From UBA8403 sp964455155 (GTDB lineage: Bacteria; Bacteroidota; Bacteroidia; Cytophagales; Amoebophilaceae), in assembly GCA_964455155.1 (NCBI GenBank), contig CAYVYH010000033.1, positions 1-7,065 of the forward strand: a DNA stretch of 7,065 bases, in the 5' to 3' direction. Shown in pieces: positions 1-7,004 of the stretch. A model generated the notes under the pieces. That model was not told the origin of the DNA. It ran no database searches and saw nothing but the letters and a program-made list of their open reading frames with translations. Numbering within the stretch: the first letter of the stretch is position 1; every line of letters starts with the position of its first letter. A program made the position numbers and the translations under genes.

Positions 1-1856
1 AACCTCTGGAGACTTGCCACGCCGACACCATGGAAGAAGTCGTCATAGCAGTCACCGTTGAGGCCGCTGACATAGAGCCCTCCGGAGGAAAAACCCCCAA
101 CAATAACAGGGTACTGATCATCTACCAGCTCTTGGCATCGCGCGTAGGTCCAAGGACTGTCTGAGTAAAGACGCTCCCCACTACGCACATAGTGGGACAA
201 AATAACAGTAGCTGCTTCTAAAGCACCAGGGAACCTATAAGGAAGGTCCGTGCGGCCCACATGCTGAGCAACCATGGCTTCATGGGCTGCCGCGTGATCC
301 TTACCCTTACCCTTACTACCTTCAAGCACGCTGCGCGTCATCAACACCCAATAGGACTCACCAGGCGATTGCCCACCCAATACTTGCTGGACACTATCGC
401 GATAGTAGCGGTACTTTGCGGAGTAACCTCCTTCTCTGGGACGCTGGATAAGCTCCCCAAGAAGGTCTAAGCTAAAAGGTTTGTCAGCTACCTTAGCCGG
501 TATCAAAACCAACAGGTGCGTATCTCTGACTATTTTACCCGGCCAGAATGGGCAAGGGCTGTCCAACATCTGGTTGATGCCTGATGGGAGCAAGGGCTCC
601 GTACCTACTTCCCCGAAGTACTCTTCCCATGATCTCGCACCAAAGGCCATAGCTGGAACCATATCTGTCCACGGGAACTTCCGGAGACCCGCCACACCAT
701 GGTAGTTATCGTAACTGTCGCAGAGGTCGCAGCAATCGTCGCTATTGACAAAAATACCTCCGGGGGAAAACCCTCCAACAACAACAGAATAGTTATGAAC
801 AAGTAACAGCCTTACTGACTCTCGGCACCGCGTCCAGGTCCGTGGACTATTTGAGTAAAGACGCTCCCCACTACGCACATAGTGGGACAAAATCGCAGTA
901 GCTGCTTCCAAAGCACCAGGTAGCTCGTAGGGAACACCCGTGCGACTTGCATACTGAGCGACAAAAGCTTGTTGGTCTGCGTAATTCCTATTTCTACTAC
1001 TTTCGAGCACTTTGCGCGTCATCAACACCCAATAGGAGCTACTAGGTGACCGATTACCCAACAATGCTTGGACATTGCTATCATAGTAACGGTACGCTGT
1101 AGGGCGTCCTGCGCCCCTGGGACACTGGATGAGTTCCCCAAGTAGGTCCAGATTGAAAGGCTTGCCAGCTACTCTAGATGGTATCAAAACCAATAGATGC
1201 GTGTCTCTGACCATCTTGCCCGGCCAAAATGGACAACGGCTATTCAAAATTTGGCCTATGCTTGATGGCAGAGAAGGCTCCGTACCTACCTCCCCGAAGT
1301 ACTTTTTCCACGCTCTCGCGCCGAAGGCCATAGTTGGGATCATATCTACCCTCGGCAACTCCCGGAGACTCGCCACACTGCGGCTGTCGGGTGCACTGGA
1401 GTCGCTACCACAAGGGAGTTCCCCAGAAGAACAACTCCTAACGACATCGGGATACTGGTTATCTACCAGTTCACGGCCGGACGCTGCCTGCCACTGGCCT
1501 CTCTGCTGACTAAACGGAGGATGTTCATCGGAAGAAGAAGAGGAAGAAATCGTAAGGAGTCTGGGAGAGGACTGGATATCTAAAAAAGAGGTGTCTACAA
1601 TATCTCTCCTGAGACTGGGTGAGAGCGCAATCTGGGTAGCCGAGGCGGCAAGACACTGGTGCGAAGATGGTAGTACAACGCTGCAAGCTGGGGTAGACGA
1701 TGCACCGAGAGGCTGATGCTCTGATGGCTCGACTAGGGCCTCACTGGCCAATACGCCATGGTGCGCACCAGCACTTTCTTCGGAGGGGCCAGCATGTGGG
1801 GCGCTTGGCGCTACAACCGAGTCTTCACTGGAACCCTGCACACGGTCGTCTACCTC
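1..1856 (-). CDS. Tandem-module protein of unknown function, partial at both ends
   Basis: The minus-strand frame whose codons occupy plus-strand triplets starting at multiples of 3 is open from 1856 to 3, 618 codons with no stop. Its N-terminus is lost in or beyond the gap and its C-terminus runs off the window. Counting from the gap, residues 1-118 are rich in Ser, Pro, Ala and His with a run of six Ser at 104-109. Residues 119-160 are a decayed module tail, 161-387 module 1, 388-612 module 2, and 613-618 the start of module 3. Modules share motifs MAFGAR, YFGEVGTEP, CPFWPGK, RDTHLLVLIP, YWVLMTR, PGALEAAT, HYVRSGERLY and VGGFS. Conservation between modules at protein level, with many silent differences, supports translation. 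I see no known catalytic motif, signal peptide or membrane segment. I recall similar modules in Chlamydiae and Bacteroidota of amoebae and arthropods, so a host-interaction role is possible but is inference. Confidence 0.85.
21..695 (-). repeat. Module 2 of the tandem array (225 codons)
   Basis: This second full repeat unit, 675 bases, runs from VAGLRKFP to FFHGVG. The next unit begins with VASLQR at 20 and is cut by the window edge. The nucleotide offset to module 1 varies between about 675 and 690 bases, because small in-frame insertions and deletions accumulate in two variable spots: a KGKGK/HAAAH stretch around 280-318, and the segment after VGGFSSGG around 25-90. All the core motifs of the family are intact. 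Confidence 0.85.
162..203 (-). repeat. 42-base block identical in both modules, with a perfect hairpin (copy 2)
   Basis: Bases 162-203 are identical to 852-893, including silent positions, although the modules otherwise differ widely. The block encodes the segment ILSHYVRSGERLYS. It contains a perfect inverted repeat, CCCACTA at 177-183 and TAGTGGG at 190-196, with a six-base loop. The identity could reflect recent gene conversion or a constraint on the nucleic acid; the sequence alone does not decide. Confidence 0.8.
696..1376 (-). repeat. Module 1 of the tandem array (227 codons)
   Basis: This is the first full repeat unit of the modular protein, 681 bases. It starts at VASLRELP and ends at DNYHG, just before the matching VAGLRKFP of module 2. 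It aligns with module 2 over its whole length at roughly 60% amino-acid identity by eye. Its C-terminal segment is Cys-rich (DDCCDLCDSYD), where module 2 has a shorter segment with one Cys. The boundary is a convention; the true domain edge could be shifted by tens of residues. Confidence 0.85.
852..893 (-). repeat. 42-base block identical in both modules, with a perfect hairpin (copy 1)
   Basis: This is the partner of the block at 162-203, 690 bases away. The seven-base inverted repeat lies at 867-873 and 880-886 with the same six-base loop. The surrounding codons show normal divergence between the two modules. Confidence 0.8.
1377..1493 (-). repeat. Decayed tail of an earlier module (unit 0)
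   Basis: Immediately N-terminal to module 1, the frame reads GRELVDNQYPDVV followed by SSGEL, against CQELVDDQYPVIV followed by SSGGL at the end of module 2. The DNA also matches: plus-strand 1449-1469 closely resembles 108-128. The conserved VGGF has become VRSC and the following segment is Ser-rich. This looks like a remnant of a further repeat unit whose first part is gone, or a divergent capping piece. Confidence 0.6.
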
Positions 1857-1956
1857 NNNNNNNNNNNNNNNNNNNNNNNNNNNNNNNNNNNNNNNNNNNN
1901 NNNNNNNNNNNNNNNNNNNNNNNNNNNNNNNNNNNNNNNNNNNNNNNNNNNNNNNN
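1857..1956. other. Assembly gap (100 N)
   Basis: There are exactly 100 undetermined bases, the usual placeholder for an unknown distance. The gap hides the 5' part of the modular protein gene, or sits just inside it. Any reading frame drawn across it, such as a plus-strand frame at 1700-2041, is an artefact. Confidence 0.95.
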
Positions 1957-2238
1957 TTGCCATGCAATAGCAAAAACGAGACAATATTACACAACGTGGC
2001 TACGTATCATCTCTGATCTCTACTCACCCAATACAAAATGAGCATATGGAACTGGCAGCTATTTTACTTTTTTGAAGAAGATCCTCGAAAGACGGCACTA
2101 AGGCTTTTACCTCGCCTTTAGTAATACTTTCTTAAACCGACTCCCTGAGAGCAGATACCGAGAAGCTACTACTTGCTACACAATAGCCACAACGGGACGA
2201 TGGCAACATGGACTTTCAACCTCATTGGAAACCAAACA

Positions 2239-2262
2239 GCAGTACATGCTATCGCATGCTGC
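2239..2262. other. Imperfect hairpin in the intergenic region
   Basis: GCAG-TA-CATGC-TATC-GCATG-CTGC forms nine base pairs with a two-base bulge and a four-base loop. On the minus strand it is followed by TGTTTGGTTT, only mildly T-rich. It may be a second, weak terminator between glmM and the modular gene, or chance. Confidence 0.3.
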
Positions 2263-2281
2263 AAAGAGTGTTGCTGAAGTG

Positions 2282-2312
2282 AAAAATCCCCCCTCGGTCA
2301 ACTGCTACGAGG
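2282..2312 (-). terminator. Candidate terminator downstream of glmM
   Basis: On the minus strand, a five-base G/C-rich stem (CCTCG and CGAGG, at 2312-2308 and 2296-2292) with an 11-base loop is followed after five bases by ATTTTT-type T-rich sequence (2286-2282). It lies about 155 bases past the glmM stop. The stem is short and the spacing to the T run loose, so it is only a weak candidate for intrinsic termination of glmM. Confidence 0.3.
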
Positions 2313-2466
2313 TATTGAGTGACAACCTCACACGCTTTATAATACCTGTAACTGGCCATTGCAAAAGTACCGCGTCAAGACGCTCTACCTTCTCGACCTT
2401 GTAGTGGCTATCCCCCTGCGCTAAGCACTGTCGTAGAAACCATACAACACCGTGTATAACGCCTTT

Positions 2467-3837
2467 TTAAATTTGCCGCATCACTTGTTCAACTAAATGT
2501 TTGGCCTGAATTTCGGTCTCGGCTTCGGCATAGAGGCGAATGATGGGCTCTGTGTTGGACTGTCTGAGGTGAATCCATGCTTTTTCAAACATGATCTTGA
2601 CACCGTCTTCTAAATTCATCGGATAAGCGCTGTATTGCTTCTTGATGGCATCTAAGAGCGCTGCTAACCCAGCATCAGACGTTAATTGTATTTTTTTCTT
2701 GATGAGGGTATAGTTAGGATAGTTCGCCCGCAGTGCTGAGGCTGTTTGTTGCGTGTGTGCTAAGTGTGACAAGAGCAGTGCAATGCCCACCAAGGCATCG
2801 CGACCGTAGTGCAGAGCAGGGTAGATAACACCTCCATTGCCTTCCCCACCAATCACAGCTTGTGTAGCTTTCATTTTAGCCACTACATACTGCTCCCCTA
2901 CCGGTGTGCTGGTATGATGGCCACCATATGACACTGTGATGTCTCGCAACGCCTGGGAAGAAGATAAGTTAGAAACGGTATTTCCAGGTGTGTGACGCAA
3001 CACGTAATCGGCAGCCACTACTAACGTATACTCTTCTCCCCAAGGAACCCCTTTTTCGTCAATGATCACCAACCGGTCTACATCAGGGTCTACCGCTATG
3101 CCTAGATCGTGATCACCCGAACGAACGGTATGAGACAGGTCTTCGAGATGAACCGGCAGTGGCTCTGGATTATGTGGAAACTGGCCATCGGGTTGGCAAT
3201 GTAACGCCGTGACGTACGCAACGCCTAACGCTCGAAGAAGTTGGGGCACGGCTATGCCGCCTGTAGAGTTCACCGCATCCACGGCAACGCGGAATTGCCT
3301 AGCTCGGATGGCGGGCACGTCTACCAATGGAAGGGCTAAGATATCATTGATGTGTTGGGTGAGATAGCCCTCTTGCGTGGTGTACTGACCTAGCTGCTCT
3401 GTAGACACAAAAGTGTGGTCTTGCTGCGTAGCTCCAGAAAATACCTCGGCAGCAGCAGCGGCATCAATCAGCTCGCCACCGCCGTCAAGTAACTTTAACG
3501 CGTTCCATGCTGCGGCATTGTGGCTGGCTGTGATGACAATGCCGCCACAAGCTTGTTCTTGCGGCACAGCCATCGCTACAGTGGGCGTCGTAGAGAGGCC
3601 TAAGTCAATCACATCAATGCCTAGACTCTGTAACGTAGCACTCACCAATCGGCTGACCATGGGCCCGGAAGAACGCGCATCACGCCCGATGACTGCCACT
3701 TTTTTTTTGCCCGGCTGTTGGAGGAGCCATCTCCCAAAAGCAGCCGTTAGCCATACCACATCGATGGGGGTCAGTGATTCTCCGACTTTTCCGCCTATCG
3801 TTCCTCGAACTCCAGATATAGATTTAATAAGTGCCAT
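2467..3837 (-). CDS. glmM: Phosphoglucosamine mutase (alpha-D-phosphohexomutase family)
   Basis: This cytosolic enzyme is expected to interconvert glucosamine-6-phosphate and glucosamine-1-phosphate on the route to UDP-GlcNAc, for peptidoglycan and lipopolysaccharide. The 456-residue protein has all four family domains: the active-site phosphoserine loop TASHN (103-107, catalytic Ser105), the metal loop DPDVDR (250-255), the sugar-binding loop GEGNGG (331-336), and the phosphate-binding RQSNTEPIIR (425-434). The LIKSISGVRGTIGG start and GEGNGG loop fit the Bacteroidota form; SNTEP is shared with phosphomannomutases, so mannose- or glucose-phosphate activity cannot be excluded. The start is firm: an in-frame TGA lies only one codon upstream of the ATG, and another ATG seven bases upstream is out of frame. 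The proline normally following TASHN is Ala108 here. No Shine-Dalgarno sequence is obvious, as is common in this phylum. It is divergent from secDF. Confidence 0.88.
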   Translation of the reverse strand: MALIKSISGVRGTIGGKVGESLTPIDVVWLTAAFGRWLLQQPGKKKVAVIGRDARSSGPMVSRLVSATLQSLGIDVIDLGLSTTPTVAMAVPQEQACGGIVITASHNAAAWNALKLLDGGGELIDAAAAAEVFSGATQQDHTFVSTEQLGQYTTQEGYLTQHINDILALPLVDVPAIRARQFRVAVDAVNSTGGIAVPQLLRALGVAYVTALHCQPDGQFPHNPEPLPVHLEDLSHTVRSGDHDLGIAVDPDVDRLVIIDEKGVPWGEEYTLVVAADYVLRHTPGNTVSNLSSSQALRDITVSYGGHHTSTPVGEQYVVAKMKATQAVIGGEGNGGVIYPALHYGRDALVGIALLLSHLAHTQQTASALRANYPNYTLIKKKIQLTSDAGLAALLDAIKKQYSAYPMNLEDGVKIMFEKAWIHLRQSNTEPIIRLYAEAETEIQAKHLVEQVMRQI

Positions 3838-3915
3838 AGGTCATGGGGGATTTGCCAATCGAATAGTGGGCCCAATTTACCTTGAATAAGGTAGAAACCA
3901 TCAAAAGCACTGATC

Positions 3916-3923
3916 CAAAGGTA
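3916..3923 (-). promoter_or_regulatory. Candidate Bacteroidota -7 element for glmM
   Basis: The minus strand reads TACCTTTG, matching the TAnnTTTG -7 consensus of the Bacteroidota primary sigma factor, 78 bases before the glmM ATG. The partner -33 TTG element would fall inside the N gap, so it cannot be checked. An eight-base match with two free positions can arise by chance. Confidence 0.35.
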
Positions 3924-3930
3924 GCAGAGA

Positions 3931-4030
3931 NNNNNNNNNNNNNNNNNNNNNNNNNNNNNNNNNNNNNNNNNNNNNNNNNNNNNNNNNNNNNNNNNNNNNN
4001 NNNNNNNNNNNNNNNNNNNNNNNNNNNNNN
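3931..4030. other. Assembly gap (100 N) between glmM and secDF
   Basis: There are exactly 100 undetermined bases between the divergent glmM and secDF genes. The secDF promoter and leader, and possibly more, are lost here; only four known bases precede the secDF ATG. The flanking 3838-3930 holds no gene I can support. Confidence 0.95.
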
Positions 4031-4034
4031 CATC

Positions 4035-7004
4035 ATGAAAAATAAAGGGCTTGTCGTTTTCCTAACCGTTGTTATCTCCCTGCTTTGTTGCTACTACTTA
4101 TCCTTTACGTATATCTCTGCCAGAGTGCAACGGCAAGCTACGCTTCATGCCACTGACAAGGAGGGTCACGTCGACTTTGCCGAAAAGCAAGCCTACCTGG
4201 ATCATGCTTGGAAGAAACCTGTCTATAACCTCTTAGGGCTGAAATACACCTATGAAGAAGTGAAAGAAAACGAATTGGGCTTGGGCTTGGATCTGCAGGG
4301 AGGCATGCACGTAACTTTGGAGGTATCACCCATAGAACTCATCAAAAGACTCGCAGGGGGTAGCCAAGACGAAGCTTTCTTGGCAGTATTGGCGCAAGCA
4401 CAAAAACAGCAACAACTGCAACCCCAAGTTTCCTTTACTACCCTCTTTTATCAAGCGTACCGCGCACAATGCCCTGGAGGGAAGCTAAGTAATATTTTCG
4501 CCACGGCAGCCAACCGAGCTCGTATTAGCTATGAGTCAACAGACAAGGAAATTATAAAAATTCTTGACCAGGAAATTGACAAGGCTATCGACCGCGCTTT
4601 TGAGATTATCAGAACAAGAGTTGACCGCTTTGGCACTTCTCAGCCCAATATTCAACGCCTACAAGGCACCGGGAGAATACAGATAGAACTACCCGGCGTC
4701 AACAGTCCAGAAAGAGTCAAAAAATTACTACAGGGAGTGGCTCAGCTTCAGTTTTGGGAGGTTTATGAAATCCCAGAATTGAGCGAGGCGCTGCAAGCCA
4801 TCGACAGTTTGCTGGTGGCAGAACAAAAGGCAGCTATGCCTGTACAAAAAGCACCTACAGGTCCTCAGACTACCCCTAACAACGACCAGACAGAATCACC
4901 AACACAAGGGGTAGTCACATCGCCAGAAGACACCTTGTCCGTGTCTCCGCTTTTCAGATTATTGAAAAGGGAATATGGTTTTGCTTATGCAGTAGATGAC
5001 GTGGCAACCATCAATAGCATCTTTGCCCGTAATGACGTGAAAGCGCTCTTGCCCAACGATTTGCAATGGCTATGGGATGTAAAACCTCATACAACGCCAG
5101 AGGGTATAGCAGTAATGGGCCTTTATCCTATCAAGCAACGCCGCAGTGGCCAAGCTGCTTTAGAAGGCGATGTCATCACAAATGCACGCCAGGTGTTTGA
5201 TGAACGTGGCAAGCCTGCTGTGAGCATACAGATGAATAACAGCGGGGCCAGGGCCTGGAAAAAGATAACCGCCAGTAACATCGACCGGCGCATTGCCATT
5301 ACCTTAGACAATCATGTGTATTCAGCGCCAGTAGTCAACACAGAGATTCCCAGCGGTAACTCCCAGATTACAGGCAACTTTACCCTTGAAGAAGCCAAGG
5401 ATTTGGCGAACATTCTCCAAGCCGGCTCCCTACCGGCCCCTGTTAAGATTGTTGAAGAGGCGATCATTGGCCCTACTCTTGGCAAGCAGGCACAAACAGA
5501 GGGCATTGCTTCCATGCTCTTGGGGCTCGGACTAGTCGTTTTGTTCATGGGCTTTTACTATGCCAAAGGAGGATTGATTGCCAACCTAGCACTCCTCTTC
5601 AACATCCTATTCATTATGGGTATACTGGCGCAGCTCAATGCGGTCCTGACCTTACCCGGAATTGCAGGCATTGTGCTCACCATTGGTATGTCGATCGATG
5701 CTAATGTGCTGATTTTCGAACGCATTCGTGAGGAATTGCAATCGGGGGCACTGATGAAGATGGCGATTGACCGTGGCTATCAAAAAGCCTACAGCTCTAT
5801 CATCGATTCGAATGTCACTACTTTTTTGACGGGCGCTATTCTGTATGTGCTCGGTCAAGGGCCCGTGCGCGGCTTTGCTACTACTTTGATGATTGGCATT
5901 GTGAGCTCTTTTTTCTCTGCAGTGTTTATCACACGGGTGGTCATGAACTGGATAGTCGACCGCGGTCAAGAAAATCGCCTCACTTTCTCTTTTGCCTATA
6001 GTAAAAATTTACTGAGCAACTTCCGCATAGACTTCCTGAAGATGCGTCGCTTTTCCTACGCAGTTTCGTTGGTCTTTATAAGTATGGGTTTTGTCCTCAT
6101 GGCACAACAAGGTGGCCTTAATCTGGGTGTTGACTTTACAGGTGGAAGGTCCTACGTAGTGGCTTTCAGCCGGCCTATAGAGCCTTCGGTACTAAAAACC
6201 CAACTAGCTGAGTACTTCAGTGATCAGGGTACAGAGGTGAAAACCTACGGCGCTAATAACGTACTCAAGATTACGACTAGCTACTTAATGCAACATGAGG
6301 CCGAAGAAACCGATGTAACTGTACAACGCGCCTTGGTGCAAGGGATCCAGAACCTTACGGGGCTCACGTATGCCGACGACACAGCAGCTGTCCAGGAAGG
6401 CACGTTTACCATTGCCAGCACTTCTAAGGTGGGAGCTACTATTGCAGGCGATATTAAGTCAGCTGCCCGGCAATCTATTGTCTCCGCTTTAATCATGATT
6501 TTTCTCTACATCCTGGTGCGTTTCCGAAGCTGGCAGTTTGGATTGGCAGCTGTGATCGCTTTGTTTCATGACAGTCTGGCTGTATTTGCTTCCATGGCTA
6601 TGGCCAGGGCTGTGGGCTACGCTTACGAGGTCGACCAGGTGTTTATTGCTGCTATCCTCACCGTCATCGGCTACTCTATCAATGATACAGTGGTGATATT
6701 TGATCGGATTAGGGAGAGACTAACTATGAAAACAGGGAGCAGCTTCCAGGGAGTGGCCAACCGTTCCATCAATGAAACCATGAGCCGCACACTGATCACT
6801 TCCTTGACCACGCTTATTGCCGTAGTAATTTTGTTCATCTTCGGCGGTGAGGTGCTGAGAGGGTTTTCTTTTTCGCTGATGGTAGGCATCATCTTTGGCA
6901 CGTACTCCTCCATCTTCATTGCTACACCACTGGCTATTGATCTTTCTAAGATCTCTCTTGGCAAGAAAACCTTTTCACAGAAATACCACACGAAGAAGGC
7001 GTAA
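4035..7004 (+). CDS. secDF: Fused protein translocase subunit SecDF
   Basis: This inner-membrane accessory of the SecYEG translocon is known to use the proton motive force to help pull secreted proteins across late in export. The 989-residue protein joins SecD (about 1-640) and SecF (about 670-970). SecD shows TM1 at 5-25, the motif GLDLQGG (84-90), a long periplasmic region to about 485, then five membrane segments. One of these carries GMSIDANVLIFERIREE with the conserved Asp555. SecF shows a first membrane segment at 673-690, LGVDFTGG (698-705), and membrane segments from 813 on, including GYSINDTVVIFDRIRE with Asp884. Residues 262-303 form a Pro/Gln/Thr-rich, probably flexible insertion in the periplasmic region. 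I chose the ATG at 4035 because MKNKG leads straight into TM1; extension to a TTG at 3882 would cross the N gap. Length and fusion fit Bacteroidota. No defect is seen. Confidence 0.95.
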   Translation: MKNKGLVVFLTVVISLLCCYYLSFTYISARVQRQATLHATDKEGHVDFAEKQAYLDHAWKKPVYNLLGLKYTYEEVKENELGLGLDLQGGMHVTLEVSPIELIKRLAGGSQDEAFLAVLAQAQKQQQLQPQVSFTTLFYQAYRAQCPGGKLSNIFATAANRARISYESTDKEIIKILDQEIDKAIDRAFEIIRTRVDRFGTSQPNIQRLQGTGRIQIELPGVNSPERVKKLLQGVAQLQFWEVYEIPELSEALQAIDSLLVAEQKAAMPVQKAPTGPQTTPNNDQTESPTQGVVTSPEDTLSVSPLFRLLKREYGFAYAVDDVATINSIFARNDVKALLPNDLQWLWDVKPHTTPEGIAVMGLYPIKQRRSGQAALEGDVITNARQVFDERGKPAVSIQMNNSGARAWKKITASNIDRRIAITLDNHVYSAPVVNTEIPSGNSQITGNFTLEEAKDLANILQAGSLPAPVKIVEEAIIGPTLGKQAQTEGIASMLLGLGLVVLFMGFYYAKGGLIANLALLFNILFIMGILAQLNAVLTLPGIAGIVLTIGMSIDANVLIFERIREELQSGALMKMAIDRGYQKAYSSIIDSNVTTFLTGAILYVLGQGPVRGFATTLMIGIVSSFFSAVFITRVVMNWIVDRGQENRLTFSFAYSKNLLSNFRIDFLKMRRFSYAVSLVFISMGFVLMAQQGGLNLGVDFTGGRSYVVAFSRPIEPSVLKTQLAEYFSDQGTEVKTYGANNVLKITTSYLMQHEAEETDVTVQRALVQGIQNLTGLTYADDTAAVQEGTFTIASTSKVGATIAGDIKSAARQSIVSALIMIFLYILVRFRSWQFGLAAVIALFHDSLAVFASMAMARAVGYAYEVDQVFIAAILTVIGYSINDTVVIFDRIRERLTMKTGSSFQGVANRSINETMSRTLITSLTTLIAVVILFIFGGEVLRGFSFSLMVGIIFGTYSSIFIATPLAIDLSKISLGKKTFSQKYHTKKA

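Larger units (their letters stand above)
1957..2466. other. About 510 bases without a convincing gene
   Basis: No long frame, tRNA or rRNA is visible. On the minus strand, the 53 codons after the glmM stop are open in the same frame (2305-2466) but lack an ATG, and two shorter open runs follow. A 27-codon plus-strand frame at 2038-2121 starts with ATG but has no other support. Hairpins occur at 2097-2122, 2239-2262 and 2292-2312. The start of the modular gene could lie here if the gap is small: a minus-strand ATG sits at 1963-1961, but nothing confirms it. Confidence 0.6.

Noticed and set aside
605..802. Minus-strand 65-codon frame across module 2
   Set aside because: It is in a different frame from the long modular protein and has no conservation of its own.
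481..1509. Plus-strand frames at 481-705 and 1129-1509 that resemble each other (GIKTNRCVSLTILPGQNGQ)
   Set aside because: They are antisense shadows of the two modules. Their similarity follows from the DNA repeat, and the plus frames are short and broken while the minus frame is open for 618 codons.
2038..2121. Small plus-strand frame starting MSIWNWQLFYFF
   Set aside because: It has only 27 codons, with no ribosome binding site, promoter or known family; it is compatible with chance.
2097..2122. Hairpin ACTAAGGC and GCCTTTAGT as a terminator
   Set aside because: The stem has a bulge and no T run follows on either strand, so it is not distinguishable from chance.
1957..2466. Possible tRNA or CRISPR array in the gene-poor stretch
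   Set aside because: No T-loop-like sequence, cloverleaf pairing or regularly spaced direct repeats can be seen.
2466..2473. Plus-strand TAAATTTG-like match to the Bacteroidota -7 consensus
   Set aside because: It overlaps the end of glmM on the opposite strand with no gene downstream to drive.
3413..3889. 158-codon plus-strand frame antisense to glmM
   Set aside because: It lies opposite a well-supported gene with catalytic motifs and shows no recognisable protein features.
3882..4034. N-terminal extension of SecDF from a TTG at 3882
   Set aside because: The extension would be read through 100 N of unknown true length, and MKNKG followed by a membrane segment at 4035 is the usual SecDF start.
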